This document shows positions 36,951 through 47,043 of a DNA stretch of 64,000 bases, in pieces. Every line of letters begins with the position of its first letter. Positions within the stretch are counted from its first letter, which is position 1. The stretch spans positions 868,001-932,000 of the forward strand of contig JANFOG010000005.1 in NCBI GenBank assembly GCA_024336345.1, in the 5' to 3' direction. Position numbers and translations under genes: made by a program. Source of the stretch: Mariannaea sp. PMI_226 (lineage: Eukaryota; Ascomycota; Sordariomycetes; Hypocreales; Nectriaceae). Below the pieces are notes generated by a model that was not told the DNA's origin, searched no databases, and was given only the letters and a program-made list of their open reading frames with translations.

Positions 36951-38600
36951 ATGTCCGCCATCTACAATCTTGAACCACAGCCCACGGCATCGGCGATTTT
37001 GCACACGAATCGAGGCGAACTCTCCGTTGAACTCTTCGCGAAGCAGACACCATTGACATGCCGCAACTTCCTTCAATTGGCTTTAGATGGCTACTACGAT
37101 AACACAATATTTCATCGACTCGTATCGGGCTTTATTCTTCAGGGCGGCGATCCCACGGGCACAGGAAATGGCGGAGAGTCGATCTACGATGGCGGAGCAT
37201 TCAGCGGCGACTTAGATCCATGGCCCATGGACCAGCGTCGCGGAAAGAATGCAGGACCGACGGGTATCAATTTTAAAGATGAATTCCATTCGCGCCTCAA
37301 GTTTAACCGTCGCGGATTGCTAGCCATGGCGAACGAATCTCGACCCGACACGAACGGCAGCCAGTTTTTTTTCACGCTGGACAAGGCTGACGAGTTGAAT
37401 GGCAAAAATACCTTGTTTGGACGAATCGCAGGCGATACAATCTATAATCTGGCGAAGATGGGCGAGGCCGAGGTTGATGCGACAACAGAACGACCTATTT
37501 ACCCCATCAAGATCGAGAGAATCGAGATTTTAGTCAATCCCTTTGATGATATGCAGAAGCGATCAAGGGTTGCCGTACACGCATCGAGCAAGCCATCTAC
37601 GTCAAAAGATAAAAAGAAGAAGCGGAAAGGAGGCAAACAACTCCTAAGTTTTGACGACGACGAAGGAGATGATGACGTGCCGGTGTTAAAAAAGGCTAAG
37701 TTTGACACGAGACTGGTCATGGAAGATCCAGAGGAGGAAGCACAACCACAGACAAAGACATCTAAACAAAAAGGAAAGAAGAAGGATGAAACCCGACTCA
37801 ACATCACACCAGCACAACCTGAAGCGGACAAGGAGAAGGAGATGCCGCTTGGTCAACCCCGACCCGAGAGGAAAGGACAACAGAAAGCCAGTTCCCCTTC
37901 CAAGCAATGGAAAGAGGACTCATCCCCAGAGCCAGATCCACCAAAAAAGACAGCGCTTGAAAAGGCAAATGAAGAACTTGCGGCGCTGAAAGCCTCAATG
38001 AGAAGGACCACACATTCCGAGCAGCCAGAAAAGGAAGTTAAGAAATCTGCCCTCGAGTCGATGATCCCGGAAACCTCCATGAGAGGTCGCAAACGGCGTC
38101 CTGGCACAAGCAATACTACTACCGGCGAGGACCAAAAGACTCTACGCATGCTGATGGACTTCCGGTCAAAGTTAGACAAGGCGCCCTTAGAGAAGGATTC
38201 TCCCATGCCCGTGCCTCATGATGCAGGGGAAGAGCATGAGGCTCAAGGGGCGGATGAAGAGGCCAACCTCTGCGACTTGCACTTTATCGCAAACTGTCAG
38301 AGTTGTACTTCGTGGGATAAGCAGGAGAAGGAAGAGAGTGATGACGAGGGCTGGATGTCTCATTCCCTTAGTTTTGCAGCGGACAAGCTGGGTAAAGACC
38401 TAAGGAATCGTAAGAAGGCGGAAGAGGAGCTAGTGGTTATTGATCCGCGTGAAAAAGAGTTAACAATGAGAGAGGAAAAACGAGCAAAGAGAGATGCGAA
38501 GCAAGGGAAATCCGGGAGAGCGTGGGATCAAGCACGAGACCAGGCAAGGAATGCGCAGATGGCTCGGGCAGCGTCGCTTGGAGGAAGAGGCGCAAGATAG
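36951..38600 (+). CDS. CWC27: spliceosome-associated cyclophilin Cwc27
   Basis: A single exon encodes 549 residues. The cyclophilin domain occupies about 10-200 and ends in the ILVNPFDD pattern. FHRL is kept, but the CypA tryptophan position is Glu (in KADELNGKN) and the CypA His126 position is Asn. This Trp-to-Glu change is a hallmark of CWC27 proteins, which bind but barely isomerise prolines. The remainder is a long charged, Lys/Glu-rich disordered region. Near 440-452 lies LCDLHFIANCQSCTSW, a conserved segment of these proteins. The product acts in the nucleus in activated spliceosomes. It follows the secreted-protein gene on the same strand with 372 bp between them. Confidence 0.92.
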   Translation: MSAIYNLEPQPTASAILHTNRGELSVELFAKQTPLTCRNFLQLALDGYYDNTIFHRLVSGFILQGGDPTGTGNGGESIYDGGAFSGDLDPWPMDQRRGKNAGPTGINFKDEFHSRLKFNRRGLLAMANESRPDTNGSQFFFTLDKADELNGKNTLFGRIAGDTIYNLAKMGEAEVDATTERPIYPIKIERIEILVNPFDDMQKRSRVAVHASSKPSTSKDKKKKRKGGKQLLSFDDDEGDDDVPVLKKAKFDTRLVMEDPEEEAQPQTKTSKQKGKKKDETRLNITPAQPEADKEKEMPLGQPRPERKGQQKASSPSKQWKEDSSPEPDPPKKTALEKANEELAALKASMRRTTHSEQPEKEVKKSALESMIPETSMRGRKRRPGTSNTTTGEDQKTLRMLMDFRSKLDKAPLEKDSPMPVPHDAGEEHEAQGADEEANLCDLHFIANCQSCTSWDKQEKEESDDEGWMSHSLSFAADKLGKDLRNRKKAEEELVVIDPREKELTMREEKRAKRDAKQGKSGRAWDQARDQARNAQMARAASLGGRGAR

Positions 38601-39957
38601 AGGGGCAACCATGAGTTGTCCACGATGGGTGGGCTTTCTTTGTTCGACAGAAACCTGGCCCATCTGGACGAGCAGGCGGTGTAGAGTAGTACTGGAGTGG
38701 GAAAAACTGGGCTTGGATGAATGAGAACGACTCCTGTAGCGGTGATACCCAATCATCGGCTTCATCATCGAGTGCGGCTTGTGTTCCGCTGACAACATGG
38801 GAGGTCGAGGGAGAATTGACTCGAATCTGCAAAGTTATATACTAGATATAACGTGAATATTATGATATGGCATGTCATATCACGAATAAAGATTAAAAAA
38901 AACAACAACACGAAATGATATACCTTGAAGCCAGAATAACTGCAAGCCCATCACTATCCCACTATAGTACAAGGCTGAAGTATTTCTTAGTTGACCGTGT
39001 TCATCGATGGCGCCTTAGTCTGAGGCAAGCGAGTGGGGCAAGGAACGCCCGCCAGCTCAGTATCTTATCATCACGTGGATGAGCATGGCATCGAGTCAAG
39101 ATCAAGGGCTTTGATTGGCTTAAAAAAAAGATTTGACAATCGATCTCCCAGCCCCAAATGGCCCCAAGTTTTCCGAGGCGCCGAGCGGGCCTGCTTCTCC
39201 AGGCCCTTACGACATTGGACTGCCATCACCAATTTCAACGAATCTCACACGCATCCTGCTGCTGTGGTATTTGCCTTACCTTGCCCTGCCTTGCGCATCG
39301 CCTCGTCCGCCCTGCCCCAAGCACCCAAGAATGGGCGCCTCATTCAACTGACCTTCCTGCGCTTGACCTCGATCGTTACTAGGCATCCGCCCCAAGGACG
39401 TCCTTGTGCGCCTGGCAGCCGACAACCCGCCCACTCCAACGAAACGCGACTTCGTTTCAGCACTTCTTCTACTTGGCCTCTTCTTTGGCGACCCAAGGCC
39501 TATTTGCAGGACCATTTTCTATCTTCAACTTCCTACTATCACCGATATTTATTTTTTGGTTGACTAGTCTGCTCCTACGCGATCTCATCCAGCGCCGATC
39601 GACCCGCTCCGCGAACGGCACCTCTCATTGCCTTTTTCTAACCACCCACGCAACAAATCCTTTCTCCTCTATATACTTCTGCGATTGCTCAGAAGTAATC
39701 TATCTAGCCACGCGACGACTGATTCGATTCATTGCCCTTCGGCCGCCTCTAGGATAACTTCCATTTTTCATTTCTAGATCTCTGTTGTTTCGTCGAGATA
39801 TCGACGAGGCAGACGGTTGGCAAGACAGTACACTCTGTAGTGGCCCTTGAATCAACGATTACGACAAAAATAGGTATTGAAACCGAGACTATCCGCTTCA
39901 ATTTTGCCTCGTAGCTCGCCTTCGAGAGCAACGATTTGCATTTGCAGATCCTCACCG
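38601..39957. other. intergenic region, HSF1 promoter and leader
   Basis: It holds the CWC27 3' region and then a pyrimidine-rich HSF1 upstream region (39.2-39.95 kb). A 7-bp inverted repeat ACTTCTG/CAGAAGT lies near 39,676-39,698. A possible leader intron runs from a GTATTG near 39,871 to a TTTGCAG just before the ATG. No separate gene is supported. Confidence 0.45.
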
Positions 39958-42244
39958 ATGTCGACACCTAACTCCAGAAAACGAGCAGCTCCTGGTGCAG
40001 CGCCTATCATCCCGATTCAGCAGCAAATGCAACGACCATACGCGACAGGGAATGGAGCGGGGGACCAGATGTTGCGATGGAACGGTATGGGCGATGGGAC
40101 TGGGTTCGTAGACGGCGCAAATCATGCGGGTAATGCGTTCGGCCTGGTCCCAGCCCAGCCACAATATGCTCAAGCAGTTCCTGCACCATCAAACTCCCTT
40201 GCTCGGCGACAGATGAACCAGGCTCTTGTACCCGCGAATCCACGCCCTGCCTTTGATGATTCAGGAGACCCTTGGGCAAACTTTGTAGGAGATGACAACG
40301 CTCTACTGCAGCAAGGCAACCACGAGCAGATGAGCGAACAAGAAAACCTGGATATGCTAGAGGAGATGGCACAAGCGGCAAAGAGGGATGCCCAATCAAA
40401 ACGCAAGCAAATCCCGCCCTTCGTGCAGAAGCTAAGCAGGTTAGTTCCTATTACAATTTCTCTACTGAATTTTCCGAACACTGACATGATGTAGTTTTCT
40501 TGAAGAGCGAAAAAATGAGGACCTTATTAGATGGTCGGAGAAGGGAGACTCCTTCATCGTTCTAGATGAAGATGAATTCGCCAAGACGTTGATTCCGGAA
40601 CTATTCAAGCACAACAACTATGCATCCTTTGTGAGACAGCTCAACATGTACGGCTTCCACAAACGCGTAGGGCTTTCCGACAATTCTATGAGGGCAAGCG
40701 AACGAAAGAACAAAAGCCCCAGCGAGTACTCCAACCCTTACTTCAGACGGGGACACCCTAACTTGCTTTGGCTGATTAACAAGCCAAAGAGTGGCAGCAA
40801 GGCGAAAAAGGGAAGCAAGAATGCTGAAGGAGAAAATGATAGCGATGAGGAGGTCGGGGTCGAGGAAGCACCCGGCCCAGGCCTGGGCACCTCTAATATT
40901 CCAACCGGACGGTCTCTACCCGCTGGCGAAACCCCTCCCTTACCGAAAAAGGAGATGACCCTTATTCGAGAGGAACTGAACAAGGTCCGCGAGCAGCAGA
41001 AGCAGATCCTCAATGCCATCAACCGACTACAACGGAATAACAACGATTTGTATAGCCAGGCTGTCATGTTCCAGACGCAACACGACCGACATCAAAACTC
41101 GATCAACGCCATCTTAAACTTCCTGGCGAATGTATTCCGGAAGACATTGGAGGACCAAGGAAACTCACAAAATGTCAGCGACATCATTTCGAGCATGATC
41201 TCTACCCAAGGACAGCAGGCCGCCCAGCATGGCAGCGTTGTTGACCTTGGTGATTTCTTCCAATCCCAAATGGACCCTACCGCAGCATTTGCTACTCCTC
41301 ATAAGAAAACTCGTGGTTTGCTCCCGCCCATCCCAAATCAAAGCAACAGCAGACCACAACAGACAAGAAACCCGTCAAATGCAAGCAGTGCATACCAACC
41401 CGTCGCCCACCACAAACCTGAGATGGGCCATGTTACTGAGATCGCGGATGGATCACCAAGTGATAGCACTTCCCCTAATCTTCGTCAAGAGTTGGAAGTA
41501 AACCCCCATGAACAAATGATGAAGATTATCAATGATCACAACGCGACAAACTCCCATGGAATTGACCTCCCCAAGGCTGCTGAAATGGTGGCAAACACCC
41601 CCAACACCCTCAACCATGACCAGAGAAGTAAGCTAGTCAACTTTATGGCTGGCCAAACGTCATCTCCCTCATCCTCCTCCAAGCCGACTCCCACCTCCAA
41701 CCCCCACTTGGACGCCCATACTGCGCCTACGACGTCGATTTCTCCGGTTCCAACCGAAAACCAACCTGCCCCATCCCTCTCTCCCATTATGCAACCTCCG
41801 ATGGCCCCTCCATCCTTGAATCATATCAGTACAAACCAGACAGACTTGGATCAGCTGCAGCGTCTACAAAGAGAACAAGACGCCAAAATCAGTGAACTCA
41901 GCTCGTTGCTTGGGCCCCTCAGCCCTTCGGGACACATTCCTGGCATTGGAGAAAATACCAACGAGGCGTATTTCGATCAACCCCCCGTGGACCTTGACCA
42001 GTTCTTTGATAGCAACGCATTTCTCAATGATGGCAACTTTGGAGACGATGGCCATGATTTCGACTTCAATCTAGACGCAGACCCAAATAACCTGCACAAC
42101 GTTTCGTTGAAGCCTGACTCAGCTAACTTGGGATCGGCAAACAACAACACCCCCAGTCCGGCTGGGACTGAAGAGATTCCTCGTGCTGATTTGGCGTATG
42201 ATGGCAGCCCAAGCCGTGGAATTAAGCGACAACGCATGGGGTGA
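39958..42244 (+). CDS. HSF1: heat shock transcription factor Hsf1
   Basis: Exon 1 is 39958-40439, the intron is 40440-40494 (55 nt, CTGAC branch) and exon 2 is 40495-42244, giving 743 residues. The winged-helix DNA-binding domain spans about 153-260 and includes FVQKLSSFLEE, the recognition segment NNYASFVRQLNMYGFHK and NPYFRRGHPNLLWLI. A heptad-type trimerisation region lies at about 312-380 (MTLIREELNKVREQQKQI). A long Ser/Pro/Asn-rich region follows, and an acidic, aromatic activation-type segment is near 680 (VDLDQFFDSN). The intron interrupts the DNA-binding domain. Hsf1 trimerises and binds GAAnnTTC elements in heat-shock promoters. The start is the first ATG after a possible leader intron. 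Confidence 0.93.
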
Positions 42245-43015
42245 TGCAAACTGAAATCTCATTTGAGACCGTTTCATAGCAGAGAAGCGTGTCTTTTGGA
42301 ACCTTTCATATTCTTCTCAGCTGCTTGTCTGCCTTCATTGCTACGGCCTCAATCTACGGGGCCTACCTGATTCAAGTATTCACGCAGCGATACATACATA
42401 CCTTTAATCGTGTTTGGTTTCAGCATCCGAGCGGCTGGTGTTTTGTGGACATTGAATTTTTTTTTCGTACAGGAGATATACTTACTTCTACTACCTACCT
42501 ACACGCAAAGCATATGCAGAGAGGAAAGGGAGAGTTTTCACGATATGACTTGGATTATTCATCCCACGGGTCCTTTGAGGACAGGGAAGAGGGTCGACGC
42601 ACAAAAAAGTTAGTTACATTGGCTGGTTGGTCGGGCTTTGGGAAACAAGCACATACATTTCTAAAGCGAGGAAGAAGGGATTCTCTATATGGGGCATCTT
42701 TGTCGGCTTTTATAGACTGCTGAGTACATATATTCATATATGATAACATACGTACTCAAAGAAAGAGACTTTTTGTTGATGTCGTCTGATAAGTTATGAT
42801 ATGAACCCAATTCATCTTTCCCTCCGTGTGAGATATTTGTGTTCCGTGATTAGATCACGATTTGGCTGGGAGAAGAGAAAAACAAGAATCATTAGGTAGT
42901 GAGTATATAGAGAACTGTAAAGATTGTAGTTGAGTCATTTTACTCTCTAGCCATATAGGTTATACTTCACTCTCTTTCTCTCACATCAGCAACACGAGCT
43001 GCGTTGGCAGCTACA
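42245..43015. other. HSF1 3' region and tRNA upstream region
   Basis: A 144-codon plus-strand frame (42289-42723) begins 45 bp after the HSF1 stop, but it lies in expected 3' untranslated sequence and has no known motif. Confidence 0.45.
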
Positions 43016-43089
43016 GGTTCCGTGGTCTAGCTGGTTATGGCATCTCGTTAACACCGAGAAGGTCCCCGGTTCGAGCCCGGGCGGAATCA
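43016..43089 (+). tRNA. tRNA-Val (anticodon AAC)
   Basis: A 74-base cloverleaf without intron. The acceptor stem is GGTTCCG with CGGAATC and discriminator A. The anticodon arm is TCTCG-TTAACAC-CGAGA with anticodon AAC, which reads valine GUU. The T arm is CCCGG-TTCGAGC-CCGGG. The D arm carries TGGTCTAGCTGG, an A-box-like internal promoter, and GGTTCGAGC gives the B box. A T-run follows at 43,091 (termination for RNA polymerase III). Confidence 0.95.
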
Positions 43090-44016
43090 ATTTTTTGCCC
43101 CTCTTATGATTTTTTTTCGCCCTTTTCTTTTCTTTTTTTTTTTGGCCTGCGAGTACATAGCTCTTTCAAATAGTTCACATTTTCTTTTGTGAATCGTGAT
43201 AGTGGGATAATGCTGTTGGACCTAGTTTGATAAGATAACTGACTGCCTTATAGATAGGTGTTCACCTAAAAGAACGAGGGACTGAATGCATTATAGCATT
43301 TTAAGTATCTTTTCTTCTTTGATTCCCGTATGGCGAAGGCGGAAGGAGAAACAAAGTTAGAAGTAGGCAAGATTTTAACTCGGACAAAAGGCATGTCGAC
43401 ATGATAACTTGTCCCTGGAAGAAGGCAATAAATACTGGGCCGAGTTTCTACTGTTGACATTCGTGAAGGGGGTCGGTCGATTGCGTGATTGAAACACAAG
43501 GCTTATTGGATAGAAAACATCACGGGTGTACTCATTAAGCAGCGAAGTATCGAATGCATAGCTAGGTAGATGTAATTGCAACTTACAACCATTACAGCCC
43601 GATTCAGTGACAACTGGTGATGTCTCTCTTGACTGGGGTCAATCCTCCCGCCTACTTTGCGTCGTGGAGGTTCACACGCAACCTAGCTGGTGATACATAG
43701 GAAAAATAATACAAATAAAGAGGGGCAGGCGTTTCATCGCGTGGACATAGGGAAAAAAAGGCAGCAGCACTGTTGATCAAGGAGCGTGAAACGGGGCGCA
43801 AGACTCAAAGTGACAGGCACGTGGAGAGGTAGGCAAAGAACAGCTTCTAGAACATCTGAAAGACGAATCCAGTCCAAGGGAAAAGAAACATTAGTCCAAA
43901 AGCATGTAGGAGATAAGTAGTAGATATGGGAAATTATCAGCCAAGGAGTGTATGTTGGGGCCATTTTGTGTGAACCACCTGGGGAGGGAGGGAGGAGGAG
44001 GAAAGGGGTTAGCCCA
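43090..44016. other. intergenic region after the tRNA
   Basis: T-rich tracts at 43,090-43,142 follow the tRNA. The rest is moderately AT-rich with short frames only. The right part is the 3' region of the C2H2 gene. Confidence 0.5.
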
Positions 44017-46032
44017 TCATCGATGGCTCATATTCCCGTTATGCCCAACTATTGGGGCTTCATAGGTATTGTCTTGCATACCGGGACAAAAAGTAGAGGG
44101 TATTTCTTCCTCAAATGAAGTCGCCGAGCTGGCCATGGCTGGGTCAGACCAAGTGGACGAGAAGGTCGAGTCCGATCCAGCAAAGAGGTCGCAGCCATCT
44201 CCAATGTCTCCGAAGTTGAACCCTTCGTCAAAGGCAAAGTCGAATGTTTCCAAGGCCATGAGACCAGTATAATTCTGGTCATCCTGAGAAGATGCTGGAG
44301 GTGGTATTGACTCCACGACTCGACGTGGCAGGTCCTTAATTACGTCCTTGACATTCGCTTTGATGTCCTTTTCGACTGCCATGATGGCTTTCTCAACTTC
44401 CCGGTCCACGTGGAAGTAAATCATGGGCACTAGCCGCTTCATGTAAAAATCTCGAATGGTTTCATGCGCATCTGTGATGGTTGACGATGTGCCACTTTGG
44501 TCTGGGATGTCATGGTCTTTTGTTTTTTCCGGGAGCATCAGCATCTAGAAACCTCTTGGGTTTGCGGTGCCTAGTAGACTTACAAGGAGAAGGGATGTCT
44601 GATGAAGAAGGGTCTAGATCGAACAAGATACAGTACCACTCCTTCCACTTTTCCTCCGGGCTCTTCTTGAACCGCCTCCGTAGCTGCTCCCACTTCTTTA
44701 CGTCGAAGCCGGCTCTTGGGTCTTTGCGGTCTGTTTTCAAGTCTGTAATGGGACACGACTTGTTCTTCCGTTGATGAGCTCTAAGCTCATCTTCCTCCTC
44801 GAAACGCTTCTGACAGCGGTGGCACTGGTGTGGCGGGAGCATATGAGTTCTTTTGAGATGTTCCCTGAAAGCTGAGCGTTAGATAGGTGTCGTAAGTTAC
44901 AAAAAAAAGGGGCTGGGTGGTTGGTCGAGAATCTATGCTTCATGCTCACTTTACTCTGTGCACTTCAGTCCAGCCTGGACCCAGGCACGTTCGATGGTTC
45001 TTGAATTTTTGAGGATCGTTCTTGTAATACGGACAGGCAAACTTCTGTCGCGTATCGTCACCGATCTTCTTCGTCTTCTTCTTGTAGTGATTCTTCCTGG
45101 AGCCGTTATCGCCATCATTCTCATCGTCATCGTTACTGTTATCCTCGTCTCCATCTTCTCGACAATGGTGCCTCTTCTGGCCAGCCGCTTGAGAAGGTCG
45201 GCCGCCTGATCTGAATCCACTTGAAGAAGGCTGTGACTTTTCAGCATCACAGCCTTCTTCAAGTGCATCCAGCTTCTTCTCAAGACATTCCACAATAGTA
45301 TCCATCAACGATTCTACGATTTGCTTTTTGCGATGACGCAGTTTCTTGTTAATATGGTAGTCAAGGGATGCCGCCGACGTTGCCGAGAGCTTTACGTCGG
45401 AGTTGTTTGTCGCGGCGGCTCGCCCTCCTTCGTGTGAAGGTTGAGGCACGTTGAGGGTTCTGGAACTGCCGGTGGCCCGCGAGTGACAGTTTGCCTGGCC
45501 ACAGTTACTTTTCGAAGAGTCAGAAGGGAGGATTTCAGAAAGAATAAGGGCTGAAGAGGGAGGGTCCGAGATTGAGAGAGATAGAGAGACTCACTTGGGG
45601 GCTGAAGAACCTGAGCGGTCCTGGCCGCTCTCCTCCGCGTCCCCTTGGAGCTGCGGTCGAGCTAGGTCGCTAGTTGTATTTCTCTGAGTGGCCTGGTAAG
45701 TTCTCTGAGCGGAAGGATAGAACAGCATAATGAAGGGGCCGGGAAAGGCAGATACTGACTTGAATTGAGTCTCTAGGTAATGTACGATTGGGTGAACGAG
45801 GTGAGGCTATCTCTCTTGTGACGAAGACCTGCTCTTCCCCGACCCGAGGCATATCCGAATCCGGGCAGCCCAGACGACGGTTCTTGAGAAGGATATCGAA
45901 ACGGCGAGGTGCCTTTGCGAACCAGGTTGCAAGGGTTTTCGAGTTTGCTGTGCTTTTAAATAGTGTTGGATTTGAATGTCTTGAGTAGCGACGGAAAGAG
46001 AATCGACTGGCTTTTTCTCGAACCGAGGGCAT
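44017..46032 (-). CDS. fungal C2H2-type zinc-finger protein, five exons
   Basis: My model has exons 46032-45760, 45704-45595, 45507-44950, 44864-44584 and 44471-44017, giving 558 residues. All four joins keep the frame. The joins restore VHRVKEHLKRTH at the third junction. The core is CPYYKNDPQKFKNHRTCLGPGW...HRVKEHL, then HQCHRCQKRF with a trailing His and Cys, the pattern of a fungal family annotated as C2H2-domain proteins. An acidic Asp/Asn-rich run precedes it in exon 3. The last exon is acidic with FDFAFDEGF, activation-domain-like. Introns are 55, 87, 85 and 112 nt; the last is the least certain, since retaining it would stop the protein at 44,510. It is a probable nuclear regulator with unknown targets. 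Confidence 0.72.
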
Positions 46033-47043
46033 TCTCGCTACCAAAGGCACATGGGACAGCTAGCAGTCGATGCTAGGTACATTTTCAAGAAGACATTGGT
46101 AACCGCCGTCGTTCTCGATTGGATTTAATAGGGTTTTTTTTTTTAAAGAATCGATATAGCAAGATGGTTTTTTTTCTCTTCAAGTTAATGAGGTAATTGT
46201 GGGAAGTTCTTAAAGAACCTCTAGAAAGGGAGAGGAAAAGAGAAACTTCTTGATCAGAGTCTGGAAACGCAAGGCAGATAAGTACTACTGATGGGATGCA
46301 AGCCAGCTCATTGAGCAAAAGCATCAGAAGGGCGAAAAGGCAGAACTGCGCAAATGCGCAGAAATGCACAAACCCCTCCTTGGGTACTGCGCATTTTCTG
46401 CTCGATTGCGAAATAAGCCCAATGGCAAACAAGATGGTGTCACTTTACCCCCTCCAAGTCCCGTGAATACATACACACAGAGGCTGCAATGCAATGTTGG
46501 TCTCCATGAGGCGGCCGTGGTGGGCGTGTGTGGGTGGGAGCTGCGGACGTGGGTGTGGGCTGCTGTATAACTTGTCTGTACACGACGAATCCAAGGCGAT
46601 CTGCTGCGGCCGTGATGCGATAACCTCCACTGAGGATAAGAAAAGTAGACTGATAAGTCAGCCCCAGGTTGAATCGTGAGGCGGAGGGGAATGGTTCGCG
46701 AACCAGCCTTACGATGGGACACATGAAATCTGACTGGGCAGAGGCACAGTTTAGCTTCCCCTCCCCCCCATGTCGAAATGCGAACAGCAAATCGAACAGC
46801 GTCTTTACTCACAACAGGATTCCTGCAAGTAATGTGGGGTGCCCACAACGGAACTGTGAGATGCGTTCTGGTACGAGGCGGCATCTACGGAAATGGTCAT
46901 AGTCAGTTAGTTGCCCTTGAATTGGAAGATTTGTCAGATGGATGGTTGATGGCGAGAGGTCCGAGGTTTCATTGATGAGTAGTATGGTATTGTGACAAGT
47001 GTAGGTATGTGTGTATGTTTCCCCAATAGTTTCCCTCTCGATA
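46033..47043. other. intergenic, C2H2 gene promoter and DBP6 3' region
   Basis: A 186-codon minus-strand frame (46324-46884) lacks motifs and overlaps frames on the other strand, so I do not call a gene. Confidence 0.5.

Noticed and set aside
42289..42723. 144-codon plus-strand frame after HSF1
   Set aside because: Lies in the HSF1 3' region and has no known family features.
46324..46884. 186-codon minus-strand frame
   Set aside because: Overlapped by other frames on both strands, no motif, sits in promoter space of the C2H2 gene.
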